Shown in pieces: positions 8,769-17,142 of a stretch of DNA of 64,000 nt (its first letter is position 1; every line of letters starts with the position of its first letter). The notes below the pieces were generated by a model, which did no database searches, was not told the origin of the DNA, and saw nothing but the letters and a program-made list of their open reading frames with translations. The position numbers and the translations under genes were made by a program. The DNA is taken from positions 44,763-108,762 of the forward strand of contig NZ_PNHQ01000006.1 in NCBI RefSeq assembly GCF_002871935.1, written 5' to 3'. Source of the stretch: Aerococcus viridans (GTDB lineage Bacteria; Bacillota; Bacilli; Lactobacillales; Aerococcaceae).

Positions 8769-9313
8769 TGTGGCATCTCCGCTTTTTCTGCTGAATTTTC
8801 AAAATATTCTTCTGCTGTAAATCCTGTAAATCCAGCAATAACAGAATTCGGGAAGGTTTTAATTAAACGATTGTATTTAGTAACTGTATCATTAAAGACC
8901 ATACGTGATTGACGTACATTATTTTCATATGTATTGACTGAATTCATCGTTGATTGATAAACTTCTGATGCTTTTAGGTTAGGATATTGTTCCACAACAA
9001 CATCAATTGAACGTAACGCACGATTGAAGGCTGCATCATCTTTTTCTACATCACTAACTGTTGAGTTTCGAGATACACTAGCACGTGCTGCTACAATTTC
9101 AGTTAATGTATCGTGTTCATGTGTTTGATATTGTTTTGTTGCTGAAATTAAATTCGTTAAGGCATCCCATCGAGATTCTACTTGTGCTGCAATTTGCGCC
9201 ATGGCATTTGAAACCATTTCTTTAGAACGTACGAAGTTATTATAGGCACCAATCCCCCATATAACTAATAAAACAATTATCGCAATGACAACAATCCACA
9301 CCATAATATCCAA
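8762..9313 (-). CDS. lemA: LemA family membrane protein
   Basis: 183 residues, the usual length. One N-terminal membrane helix (about 4-22) is followed by the conserved YNNFVRSKEMVSNAMAQIAAQ segment and a long helical bundle with NLKASEVYQSTMNSVN and a C-terminal FTGFTAEEYF. Topology is N-out with the helical domain mostly in the cytoplasm in described members. It is the first gene of a pair with the overlapping DUF2207 gene. Function is unknown beyond membrane association. Confidence 0.9.
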   Translation of the reverse strand: MDIMVWIVVIAIIVLLVIWGIGAYNNFVRSKEMVSNAMAQIAAQVESRWDALTNLISATKQYQTHEHDTLTEIVAARASVSRNSTVSDVEKDDAAFNRALRSIDVVVEQYPNLKASEVYQSTMNSVNTYENNVRQSRMVFNDTVTKYNRLIKTFPNSVIAGFTGFTAEEYFENSAEKAEMPQW

Positions 9314-9440
9314 CTCCTTTTCTTTTGATGTTTTAATTATACTTTAAATGTCATTATCGATAAAGCAATATCATTCATTATTGTACAAAAAAGAGATTAA
9401 AAGTACTATAACAGCATTTACATCTCCTTTATACTTCAAT

Positions 9441-10334
9441 TTATTTTTCGACCTCAAAGGTATTGGTTAAACGTCCAAGATGTTCGATCTCAACAGTAAT
9501 TTCATCACCAGTCTTTAGCCAATTTTGCGCATTTTTTGGATATCCTAGTACAACACCAGATGGGGTGCCTGTTAGGATAATATCTCCGGCTTGTAACGTC
9601 ATGTATTCAGAAATATACGAAACAATTTCAGCCACATTAAAAATCATTTGTTGGGTATTAGCCGATTGTACAAGTTCCCCATTACGAAACGTTTTAATAT
9701 TAAGACGGTTAACGTCTACCTGATCTTTAGTAGTTAAATAGGGTCCAATGGGCGCTGAAAAATCATTGCTTTTACCTAGTAACCATTGACCGGATTTGAA
9801 TTGTAAGTCACGAACAGATACATCATTAGCAACAGCGTAGCCAAAGACAGCATCTAATGCGGAATCTTTAGGCACATTCTTGGCTTTTTTCCCGATAATC
9901 ACTGCTAATTCGCCTTCATAGTCAAATTGCACTCCTCGTGAATTTAAAGGAATCACTTGCTGATGACTAGCTAAAGCATTGTTAAATTTTGAAAATAGTA
10001 CTGGCTCATCCGGGGTATCTGAAATACTCGATTCACTGACATGATCATGGTAGTTTAAACCTACACAAATAATCTTCTCTGGATTATTAACCACTGGTGC
10101 ATAGGAAATAGTAGATTCATCCACGAAAGAAACCTCGTGTGCATGGTGTGTATAATAATCAAGGATTTGTTGAATATGGTCCTCATGTGACCCTTGAATA
10201 ATTGCCTTCATTTGATTTGGGACAGGGATTCCTAGAGTCTCACTAGCTTCCGAAAGATCTATAATGCCAAATTCACTCTCAATACCCACATGAATATTAT
10301 CTGAATTTGCTTTATAATATTGAAGAAATTTCAT
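9441..10334 (-). CDS. Fumarylacetoacetate hydrolase (FAH) family protein
   Basis: 297 residues. The C-terminal FAH fold starts near 85 (ICVGLNYHDHVSES). Metal-binding acids are visible in FDYEGELAVIIG and ANDVSVRD, followed by KSNDFSAPIGPY and GDIILTGTPSGV. Members act as acylpyruvases, oxaloacetate decarboxylases or 2-hydroxyhepta-2,4-dienedioate isomerases; the substrate cannot be read from sequence and no aromatic degradation genes are nearby. It follows trmO by 13 bases with a strong GGAGG site, so the two form an operon. Confidence 0.8.
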   Translation of the reverse strand: MKFLQYYKANSDNIHVGIESEFGIIDLSEASETLGIPVPNQMKAIIQGSHEDHIQQILDYYTHHAHEVSFVDESTISYAPVVNNPEKIICVGLNYHDHVSESSISDTPDEPVLFSKFNNALASHQQVIPLNSRGVQFDYEGELAVIIGKKAKNVPKDSALDAVFGYAVANDVSVRDLQFKSGQWLLGKSNDFSAPIGPYLTTKDQVDVNRLNIKTFRNGELVQSANTQQMIFNVAEIVSYISEYMTLQAGDIILTGTPSGVVLGYPKNAQNWLKTGDEITVEIEHLGRLTNTFEVEK

Positions 10335-10347
10335 AGTTATCCTCCTA

Positions 10348-11028
10348 TTATCTATCTACTTTGATTATACTTACCACTCTTAAAATACCACTTTTTACGG
10401 TAAAATGTATATCATATGCATCAAATCGCATGCCGTATACTTTATCAGTATCCACTTGAGTTCTCGGTCTTGGATCTTCGACTAAAACAGCAAGCAATTG
10501 TTCAACCAGATCAGTTGGTATCACAGACGAAACCTCATCTGCTATTTCTACCTTTAGCGGTTGCCAGGCCACCTCATCCATAAAACCAGATCTAGCGCCT
10601 TCATGAATATCTGTCTTAATATATGGTTTGATATCCAATATAGGCGTATTGTGGCGTAAATCGATACCTGATACCTCTAATGAGACCTTACCACTTTCAT
10701 CTACATGGACTTTTTCTAGTTTCACAGAAGACAGCCCGATTGGATTAGGTCGATACGGTGACCTTGATGCAAAAACCCCCACTCTCTGGTTTCCACCCAA
10801 CCGTGGTGGCCTAACTGTTGCCTTATGGGTACGTCCTTTTTGTTCAGAAAAATGCCAAACTAGCCATAAATAATCAAATGCTTCAATACCTTTAAAATAA
10901 GCTTCTTGGTTGAAAGGTGGATAAAAGTAAATTGTTCCCTTTACTTCAGGCACTACCATACTTTGTCTGGGAATACCAAATTTTTCAATAAAGGCATTTT
11001 CAATCCAACCGATTGGTTCAATTTTCAT
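10348..11028 (-). CDS. trmO: tRNA (adenine(37)-N6)-methyltransferase TrmO
   Basis: TsaA/YaeB fold enzyme that methylates t6A37 of tRNA with S-adenosylmethionine. About 226 residues. Hallmarks are RSPYRPNPIGLSSVKLEKV, DILDLRHNTP-like VSGIDLRHNTPILDIKPYI and DPRPRTQVD in the C-terminal part. I start at ATG 11026-11028 because GGGAGGAATT sits five bases upstream; the longer reading frame adds six residues without a site. First gene of a pair with the FAH-family gene. Confidence 0.88.
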   Translation of the reverse strand: MKIEPIGWIENAFIEKFGIPRQSMVVPEVKGTIYFYPPFNQEAYFKGIEAFDYLWLVWHFSEQKGRTHKATVRPPRLGGNQRVGVFASRSPYRPNPIGLSSVKLEKVHVDESGKVSLEVSGIDLRHNTPILDIKPYIKTDIHEGARSGFMDEVAWQPLKVEIADEVSSVIPTDLVEQLLAVLVEDPRPRTQVDTDKVYGMRFDAYDIHFTVKSGILRVVSIIKVDR

Positions 11029-11158
11029 ATAATTCCTCCCGTACACTAACCCACTAATTATTATACGATTATTTACTATTTTGCTTACATAAACTTGTTT
11101 AAATTTCTCCTAGAAACTATACTAAGTTAAAATGTAAACAAAACTAAAGGAGAAATTT

Positions 11159-11716
11159 ATGGCCAACATAGATACAGTTAAAAAACGCTATACTCACACT
11201 CACTATTCTGAAATGCCCTATATCAATCCAAATCGCGATTTTGATACCTTTATAGATAAGTTAGCTGTCCAAAAGGAAAATCTTGTCCCAAAAAGAAATA
11301 TGCAACGTACTGATGAAGGGTTGCTTCCTGGACATATTATTCTATTATGGCGACTTGACCTAGGTACCTTCTCAACTGAATCGGCTATCCCACGCTACTT
11401 TGAGTATAGCTATGGTATTAATGCACTAGCTGAATTAGATGTCCTTATTGAAGCTGGCCTAGCTTACCAAATGTCAGCCAAAGAAACACTATACTTGGTC
11501 AATGCGGGCACATTGAAGAGAATCCTAAAGAATGCCGGACTTTCCGGTTACTCATCAATGAAGAAAGATGCTTTAATTAAATTTGTCCAAAATGAAATTA
11601 GTGAAGATGATTTAGCACCACAAATGCCTATGATTGCTTATCAAACTACTGAACGTGGTCACAAACTAGTTGAAAAACACCATGATATTATTCAACGGCA
11701 CGGCCCCAAAGGCTAA
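11159..11716 (+). CDS. Hypothetical protein with SAP-like motif
   Basis: 185 residues, soluble. The first ~100 residues contain LLPGHIILLWRLDLGTFS and PRYFEYSYGIN, a pattern I associate with small Firmicute proteins of unknown role. Residues about 115-150 (GTLKRILKNAGLSGYSSMKKDALIKFV) resemble a SAP helix-extension-helix, which often binds DNA. AAGGAG precedes the ATG by six bases. Monocistronic, divergent from trmO. Function not recognised; nucleic-acid binding is a guess. Confidence 0.6.
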   Translation: MANIDTVKKRYTHTHYSEMPYINPNRDFDTFIDKLAVQKENLVPKRNMQRTDEGLLPGHIILLWRLDLGTFSTESAIPRYFEYSYGINALAELDVLIEAGLAYQMSAKETLYLVNAGTLKRILKNAGLSGYSSMKKDALIKFVQNEISEDDLAPQMPMIAYQTTERGHKLVEKHHDIIQRHGPKG

Positions 11717-11733
11717 TCCTATAGTAGATTAGA

Positions 11734-11753
11734 CTGTGACAAACCACTCACAG
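11734..11753 (+). terminator. Weak hairpin after the SAP-like gene
   Basis: CTGTGA (11734-11739) pairs with TCACAG (11748-11753), followed by CTTCTTTACTT. The stem is short and the T-tract poor. Confidence 0.35.
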
Positions 11754-11836
11754 CTTCTTTACTTGCAATAAATTATCCAAATATATATCTGTCTATAGGA
11801 TAAAGCAATAAACACCTACTAGCATAGTGACTAATA

Positions 11837-12781
11837 CTAGGACATTTCCAGTAGTTGTTTAAATATTTTTTCTGAAATAATTTTAATTTTTTCACCACGG
11901 TTAGCGTATTCTTCAGCTTTTTTAAATTTACTTGTCTTTTTTTGTTGATTTAAGTCAGATTGTGCAACGATTAAGTAATCTGTTTTTAAGGTAACCGATT
12001 TTCCTAATATTGCGCCTTTATTTAAAGCGCTTTGCATGGCTTCTTCACGCGACATATTCTCTAGGTCACCGGAAAAAATGATCGTTTTATTAAATAAGGG
12101 ATGCATAGGATTAAAGTTAGATGTTTCTGCTTTTAAATCTTCAACTTTAATCTTCTTTGGATAAGATCGGCGATAAAAAGCATTTTTGAAATCTTGCTCA
12201 CTTTGGTAAACTTTCTTAGCTTGATGAAAAAGCTGATTATAAACTGCCACTGTAATAAAGCAATCGTTCAAACCACGGTGAGCCCCTTGATAAGAGATAC
12301 CATAAAATTTTGCCATTGTCCCCAACTTATGATTAGGTGTACCCGTCACTAATTTTCTTGCAATGGTCAACACGTCAAGATAGTCATTCCTTATAGGGGC
12401 ATTATACAAACTAACTGCCGTATCATAAATAAAACTTAGGTCAAATTTTACGTTATAGCCTAAAATAATATCTTCCTGTAGAAAACCTAAAAATTCTGGC
12501 AATGCTTGAATAATTTTGGGCGCTGTCATGACCATATCATTCGTTATACCGGTTAAATTGGTAATAAAAGCTGAAATTGGCTGGTTTGGTTGAACAAGTG
12601 TTGAAAATGTCTGCGTTATTTGGTGGTCACGAATACGAATTGCTGATAATTCTATGATTTCATCATTATTCGGTTTTAATCCAGTTGTTTCAATATCAAT
12701 CATCACGTAATCTTTTGGAAAACCAATGATTGATTTTCCCATATACGGTCTTTTTTGACTTGAATTTCTATTGTAGGTCAT
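11837..12781 (-). CDS. DEDDh 3'-5' exonuclease with C-terminal BRCT domain
   Basis: 314 residues. The exonuclease domain of the DnaQ/PolC epsilon type covers about 25-185, with ExoI MIDIETTGL, ExoII GYNVKFDLSF and ExoIII HRGLNDCFIT, so all four catalytic acids and the histidine appear present. A BRCT domain follows (about 225-310: FNKTIIFSGDLENMSREEAM, KTDYLIVAQ). The pair suggests a repair or proofreading nuclease recruited by BRCT contacts rather than the replicative subunit. RBS AAGGAAG. Single gene, divergent from yqxD. Confidence 0.85.
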   Translation of the reverse strand: MTYNRNSSQKRPYMGKSIIGFPKDYVMIDIETTGLKPNNDEIIELSAIRIRDHQITQTFSTLVQPNQPISAFITNLTGITNDMVMTAPKIIQALPEFLGFLQEDIILGYNVKFDLSFIYDTAVSLYNAPIRNDYLDVLTIARKLVTGTPNHKLGTMAKFYGISYQGAHRGLNDCFITVAVYNQLFHQAKKVYQSEQDFKNAFYRRSYPKKIKVEDLKAETSNFNPMHPLFNKTIIFSGDLENMSREEAMQSALNKGAILGKSVTLKTDYLIVAQSDLNQQKKTSKFKKAEEYANRGEKIKIISEKIFKQLLEMS

Positions 12782-12878
12782 AGTGCCACTTCCTTATTAA
12801 ACACTGCTATTCTTTTGATTACATTATATTATACGTTTATTTTATCCATTCGTTAATTGATAGAAAGGAAAATTTTTC

Positions 12879-13322
12879 ATGAAAATTTTTATTGACGGAG
12901 ATGGTAGTCCTACCAAACAAGAAGCCATTCAAATAGCCAAACAATATCAATTACCTGTTATTTTGGTCACATCAATCGATCATTACTCCACAAAACCTAC
13001 TGCAGGTCATGTTGAAACAATTTATGTTGATCGTGGTAAAGATGCTGCTGATTTTAAGATCATCTCCCTCATATCTTCTGGCGATATCTTAATCACACAA
13101 GATTATGGATTAGCATCTCTAGCGTTAACAAAAGCCATAGTTATTCACCATTCAGGAATGGTTTATAGCAAGATGAATATCGACCGATTACTCCAGCAAC
13201 GCTACGAGAGTCAGCAACTGCGGAAAGCTAAAGTACGGACTAAGGGTCCTAAACCCTTTACTGATGAGGATAGAGTACATTTTAAACAAGTTTTAGAAAA
13301 TATTATCCAAGAACAGATTTAA
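12879..13322 (+). CDS. YaiI/YqxD family (UPF0178, DUF188) protein
   Basis: 147 residues, the normal length. Recognised by KIFIDGDGSPTK at the N-terminus, ITQDYGLASLALTKA in the middle and the GPKPFTDEDRVHF block at the end. The fold resembles PIN-type nucleases; no activity has been proven to my knowledge. The usual Asp-Ala-Cys-Pro of the first motif reads Asp-Gly-Ser-Pro here. The gene converges on the DUF503 gene with only four bases between stop codons. Confidence 0.85.
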   Translation: MKIFIDGDGSPTKQEAIQIAKQYQLPVILVTSIDHYSTKPTAGHVETIYVDRGKDAADFKIISLISSGDILITQDYGLASLALTKAIVIHHSGMVYSKMNIDRLLQQRYESQQLRKAKVRTKGPKPFTDEDRVHFKQVLENIIQEQI

Positions 13323-13326
13323 TGTC

Positions 13327-13602
13327 TTATTCATACCAATCCTGTGCGATGACTTCAATGGGATAATGGTCTTCACAAAAATCTACAGCTTTATTTAACA
13401 TCTTCTCCGCAAAACTGTAAGAATTAGAAACAATGCCTATCCCAAGTTTTGCTTGATTTATTAGATCATAATCACCTGTTTCAGCTACTGTTACACCATA
13501 CTTAGCTGAGACTTTTTTCATCATGCTTTGTAAAATTCTCCGTTTATCCTTTAGTGAGTCGCTAGCAAACATAAATTTAATTTCCAAACCTAATAAAATC
13601 AC
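13327..13602 (-). CDS. DUF503 (YlxP-like) protein
   Basis: About 91 residues of the small DUF503 family, typified by SLKDKRRILQSMMKKV and AETGDYDLINQAKLGIGIVSN. In many Firmicutes the family member sits next to rbfA and infB; here it stands alone. I place the start at GTG 13600-13602 because family members begin just before the ILLGLEIKF strand and AGGTGA is upstream; GTG 13609-13611 is the alternative. Function unknown. Confidence 0.8.
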   Translation of the reverse strand: MILLGLEIKFMFASDSLKDKRRILQSMMKKVSAKYGVTVAETGDYDLINQAKLGIGIVSNSYSFAEKMLNKAVDFCEDHYPIEVIAQDWYE

Positions 13603-13655
13603 GTCAATCACCTACCTTTTTAAATCATCTCATAAAATGATAGGGTGTCAACTGA

Positions 13656-13684
13656 TTGAAATAAAATACTTTATACCTTATAGT
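13656..13684 (+). promoter_or_regulatory. Putative sigma-A promoter of the hydroxyacid dehydrogenase gene
   Basis: TTGAAA (13656-13661), 17-nt spacer, TATAGT (13679-13684). The start codon follows at 13731. Confidence 0.6.
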
Positions 13685-13730
13685 GAAAGTATCTATCGAT
13701 TGTATACTTTAAGTAAGAAAGGAAGATACG

Positions 13731-14690
13731 ATGAAAATTGCTTTATTAGAACCATTGCGTGTGCCGGAATCACGAATTCACGAACTCGCACAACCGTTAA
13801 TTGACGATGGGCATCAATTTACTTATTATCCTGAAAAAACGACAGACCCTAACGAACTATACGAGCGCTCTAAGGATGCAGATATTGTGATGATTGCTAA
13901 CAATCCTTTTCCTGCTAAAGTAATTGAAAAACTAGAGAAAACAAAATTCATTAATGTGGCTTTTACTGGTTTTGACCATGTTGACAGTAAGGCATGCAAA
14001 GACAAAGGTATCGCCATTGCGAACGCATCAGGCTATGCAACAACTGCTGTTGCTGAATTAGCGCTAGGTTTAACCTTAGATTTATTCCGCGCAATTTGTA
14101 CAGGAAATAACGATATCCGTAAGGTTGATTTCCAAGGTCCATTCCAAGGGCGTGAGATTAACGGAAAAACTGTTGGGATTGTAGGTACTGGCCACATTGG
14201 TTTAGAAACCGCAAAGTTATTTAAAGCTTTTGGTGCAAAAATTATCGGTTACAACCGTTCAGAGAAACAAGAAGCCAAAGACTTAGGTATTGAATTAGTC
14301 GATCTTGATGAATTATTAAGCCAATCAGATATTGTATCAGTCCACCTACCATTAAATGGTGAAACGAAACATTTATTAAACAAAGAAAAATTAAGCTTAA
14401 TGAAAGAAAGTGCAGTAATCATAAATGTTGCCCGTGGCCCGATTATTGATAATGCAGCTTTAACAGACTTATTAAACAAAGGCAAAATAGCAGGTGCTGG
14501 TATTGATGTATTTGATGGTGAACCACCTTTACCTGCAGACTACCGATTGTTAACTGCTAAAAACGCTATTTTGACACCACATGTTGGGTTCTTATCAGAC
14601 GAAGCAATGGCATTAAGAGCAGAAATTGCTTTTGAAAATACTAGAGCCTTTATCGAAGGTCATCCAAAAAATATTGTACAAGAAGCGTAA
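13731..14690 (+). CDS. NAD-dependent D-2-hydroxyacid dehydrogenase
   Basis: 319 residues. The Rossmann motif GIVGTGHIGLETAKLF is near 145-160. The catalytic set is Arg in NVARGPIIDNAAL, Glu in DVFDGEPPLP and His in LTPHVGFLS. Family members reduce 2-keto acids such as hydroxypyruvate, glyoxylate or branched keto acids; the substrate is not defined by sequence. The basic NRSEK after the second strand could favour NADP but this is weak. RBS GAAAGGAAG. Single gene ending at a strong terminator. Confidence 0.85.
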   Translation: MKIALLEPLRVPESRIHELAQPLIDDGHQFTYYPEKTTDPNELYERSKDADIVMIANNPFPAKVIEKLEKTKFINVAFTGFDHVDSKACKDKGIAIANASGYATTAVAELALGLTLDLFRAICTGNNDIRKVDFQGPFQGREINGKTVGIVGTGHIGLETAKLFKAFGAKIIGYNRSEKQEAKDLGIELVDLDELLSQSDIVSVHLPLNGETKHLLNKEKLSLMKESAVIINVARGPIIDNAALTDLLNKGKIAGAGIDVFDGEPPLPADYRLLTAKNAILTPHVGFLSDEAMALRAEIAFENTRAFIEGHPKNIVQEA

Positions 14691-14718
14691 ATGATTGCTA
14701 ATCGATTTAGCAACATGC

Positions 14719-14760
14719 AAAAAATCCAGGAGAGACTGTAAAGTCTTCCTGGATTTTTCT
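14719..14760. terminator. Bidirectional terminator
   Basis: AAAAATCCAGGA (14720-14731) pairs with TCCTGGATTTTT (14747-14758). It serves the dehydrogenase (plus) and the ABC transporter gene (minus) that ends six bases away. Confidence 0.88.
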
Positions 14761-14765
14761 TTATC

Positions 14766-16259
14766 CTAGCGTGTTGATTTTGAATTTACGTAACGTTTTT
14801 CAATGTAATTTGAAAGTTTTGTTAAAATCGTGATAATCACAATGTACATCAAACCAACAATTAACCACATACTACCTGATTGGTAAGTACGGGCGATAAT
14901 GATACGACCTGTTTGTGTTAATTCTACAATACCAATTACAGATAGAATTGATGTATCTTTCAAGGTAATCACAAATTGATTAATAAATGATGGTACCATT
15001 ACTTTCACAGCCTGTGGCAAAATGATATGACGCATTGTTTGACTATTCGTTAAACCTAAACTTCTAGCTGCTTCAGTTTGACCAGCATCAATAGCTTGAA
15101 TGCCTCCACGAACAATTTCACCCATGTAAGCTGCAGCATTCAGTGATAATGTCAAGATCCCTGCTAAGTTACTTGAAACAGTTACGTTAAACATTTGTGG
15201 AATACCAAAGTAGATAAAGAATGACATCACGATTAGCGGTAAACCACGCATAATATCAATATAAACGGTCGCAATAGCTGAAAGTACCCCATTTCCACTG
15301 GTACGCATTAAACCTAGGAAAATACCTAAAATGGTTGCAATTACTAGTGATACAATCGCTAAGTATACTGTAGTCCCTAAACCAGATAACAAGGCAGGAA
15401 AATTATGACTTAATTGAGTGAAGAATCCATTAGCATTGCCAGCTGATCCGCCTTCTTCATCTCCTAGATAGTTGCTAATGATTTCATCATATTCACCAGA
15501 CGCCTTAATAGCTGCTAATCCATCATTAAACATTTGTAGTAATTCTGGATTTTGACCTGCTAAAACAGCGAAACCGTATGAAACTGGCTCTAATTGGTCA
15601 CCGATAATTTTTAGGTTTAATCCACCTGAATTAATAGCATAGGCCATCACAGGATAATCTTCTACTGCAGCCGCTGAGTTTCCGGTAACCACATCCTGGT
15701 ACATATTAGAAGAATCATCAAAAGTTGTTACAGTAAAGCCATATTCATCTGCCATTGATTGTGCAATCGTTGCACCTTGTGTTCCGGTTTTAACAGCTAC
15801 ATTTTCTCCTTGTAAATCATCATATGATTCAATATCTGAGCCTTCTAGTACAGCGAATGTTGTGCCTGAATCAAAATATGCGTCTGAAAAATCAAAGGTT
15901 TGTTGCCGTTCCTCAGTAATTGACATCCCTGCGATAACCGCATCTGCTTGTTGAGACTCGACCGCTTGAACGGCAGCATCAAAACCAAGTGATTTTAATT
16001 CATAGTTAAAACCCTGGTTAGCAGCAATTGCATCTAGTAATTCTACATCGATACCAGTAAAATCACCATTTTCATCTACAAACTCAAATGGTGCAAAAGT
16101 TGTATCAGTTGCAATAATATAGGTATCTCCACTACCTGTCTCAGTTGCTTCAACTTTCTCAGTAGAGATAGCGCATAATAAGGTAAGTAAACTTACCATA
16201 AATACAGTGAATGATAGCTTTTTATGCTTCATCATAAACTCTTTCACTTCTTTCTTCAT
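14766..16259 (-). CDS. Amino-acid ABC transporter, SBP/permease fusion without adjacent ATPase
   Basis: Up to 497 residues. A signal peptide (about 1-38) precedes a binding domain (about 45-270, starting YIIATDTTFAPFEFVDENG), a Gly/Ser/Asn linker and an ArtQ/GlnP-type permease (about 285-490) with the EAA loop EAARSLGLTNSQTM. The organisation matches the 942-2609 protein but the binding domain is clearly different. No ATPase gene lies beside it; the neighbours are unrelated, so it must use an ATPase encoded elsewhere, possibly that at 2622-3380. The first ATG (16259) has a poor ribosome site; ATG at codon 9 or 10 behind GAAAGAG is an alternative. Confidence 0.85.
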   Translation of the reverse strand: MKKEVKEFMMKHKKLSFTVFMVSLLTLLCAISTEKVEATETGSGDTYIIATDTTFAPFEFVDENGDFTGIDVELLDAIAANQGFNYELKSLGFDAAVQAVESQQADAVIAGMSITEERQQTFDFSDAYFDSGTTFAVLEGSDIESYDDLQGENVAVKTGTQGATIAQSMADEYGFTVTTFDDSSNMYQDVVTGNSAAAVEDYPVMAYAINSGGLNLKIIGDQLEPVSYGFAVLAGQNPELLQMFNDGLAAIKASGEYDEIISNYLGDEEGGSAGNANGFFTQLSHNFPALLSGLGTTVYLAIVSLVIATILGIFLGLMRTSGNGVLSAIATVYIDIMRGLPLIVMSFFIYFGIPQMFNVTVSSNLAGILTLSLNAAAYMGEIVRGGIQAIDAGQTEAARSLGLTNSQTMRHIILPQAVKVMVPSFINQFVITLKDTSILSVIGIVELTQTGRIIIARTYQSGSMWLIVGLMYIVIITILTKLSNYIEKRYVNSKSTR

Positions 16260-16461
16260 AAGTTTTTAATGCTTTCACACGATGGTTACAAGTATACATT
16301 GAAAATTTCAAAAAAGGAAAGAAAATATAACGTAAAATGTTAGGTTTTTTTACATACAAAATGAATGAAGGGTCATTTCATTACATTCTTTTTTTTCGCA
16401 AATTAAGCAATAATATGTAAAAATATATTTGAAGAGTATAAATAGAAAGACAGGTATAAAT

Positions 16462-16944
16462 ATGGCAAAAGTAAAAAAGACCAATGTCATCCGAAAACTA
16501 GACCAACAAAAAATTCCTTACACTGAGATGACCTTAGCTGAAGATTTTCAGCCCCAATCAAGTGAAGATATTGCCAACATTCTAGGCATAAATCCTGATC
16601 AACAATTTAAAACCCTAGTCACACATGGTAAGTCTAAAAATCATTATGTTTTTTTAGTACCAGTAAACCATGAATTGGACTTGAAATTAGCCGCTGCTGC
16701 TGTTAAAGAAAAAAATATTCACATGATTCCACAAAAAGACTTAGAGCCACTAACTGGTTACGTTCATGGTGGATGTTCTCCTATTGGCATGAAAAAGGCA
16801 TTTCCAACTGTTATTGATGCTAGTGCCAAAAATTTTGATACGATCATTTTTTCAGCTGGCAAACGTAGCTTTTTAGTTGAAGTACCCGTAAACGAACTAG
16901 ATAAAGTAATCGCATCATTAAATTTTGCTGATATTTTAGCGTAA
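16462..16944 (+). CDS. ybaK: Cys-tRNA(Pro)/Cys-tRNA(Cys) deacylase, YbaK/EbsC family
   Basis: 160 residues. Editing enzyme that hydrolyses mischarged tRNA in trans. Recognised by QFKTLVTHGKS (with the conserved Lys), the GYVHGGCSPIGMKKAFP loop and IIFSAGKRSFLVEV near the end. I start at ATG 16462 after an AGG site; the longer frame starts at a TTG without support. The stop codon is followed by repeat copy B, which supplies the terminator. Confidence 0.88.
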   Translation: MAKVKKTNVIRKLDQQKIPYTEMTLAEDFQPQSSEDIANILGINPDQQFKTLVTHGKSKNHYVFLVPVNHELDLKLAAAAVKEKNIHMIPQKDLEPLTGYVHGGCSPIGMKKAFPTVIDASAKNFDTIIFSAGKRSFLVEVPVNELDKVIASLNFADILA

Positions 16945-16973
16945 AACTAGAAGGTTAGACTAAAGTCGTTTAG

Positions 16974-17119
16974 AATTGACGTTCTGGACCAAAAGCCGAA
17001 CAATAATGGCATATTATTGGCGCATTTTGAGAAGTGTCGGAAAATGCTGACTTTTGAAACCCGATTATAAACGTTTTATATAGAAAAGAGAGACTGAGAT
17101 ATTTTAGTCCCAGCCTCTC
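16974..17119 (+). repeat. Dispersed 3'-UTR repeat, copy B
   Basis: Plus-strand copy matching 6892-6746 (minus). It starts AATTGACGTTCTGG, contains CCAAAAGCCGAACAATAATG and GCATTTTGAG, and ends with the hairpin at 17088-17119. Internal inverted repeats include CAATAAT/ATTATTG and GCATTTT/AAAATGC. As in copy A the element begins shortly after a stop codon and ends in that gene's terminator. Confidence 0.75.
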
Positions 17120-17133
17120 GTTTTTTATTTTTT
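17088..17133 (+). terminator. Terminator of the YbaK gene, end of repeat copy B
   Basis: GAGAGACTGAGA (17088-17099) pairs with TCCCAGCCTCTC (17108-17119) with two A-C mismatches, followed by GTTTTTTATTTTTT. The mismatched bases are paired in copy A, so the arms drifted. Confidence 0.75.
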
Positions 17134-17142
17134 CACATCATT

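Noticed and set aside
11717..11836. ATCCTATAG/CTATAGGAT inverted repeat after the SAP-like gene
   Set aside because: The arms are about 60 bases apart without a supporting structure or T-tract; probably chance.
16260..16461. Riboswitch or T box before the 14766-16259 transporter gene
   Set aside because: The 5' region has no conserved T-box or L-box blocks and no terminator hairpin.
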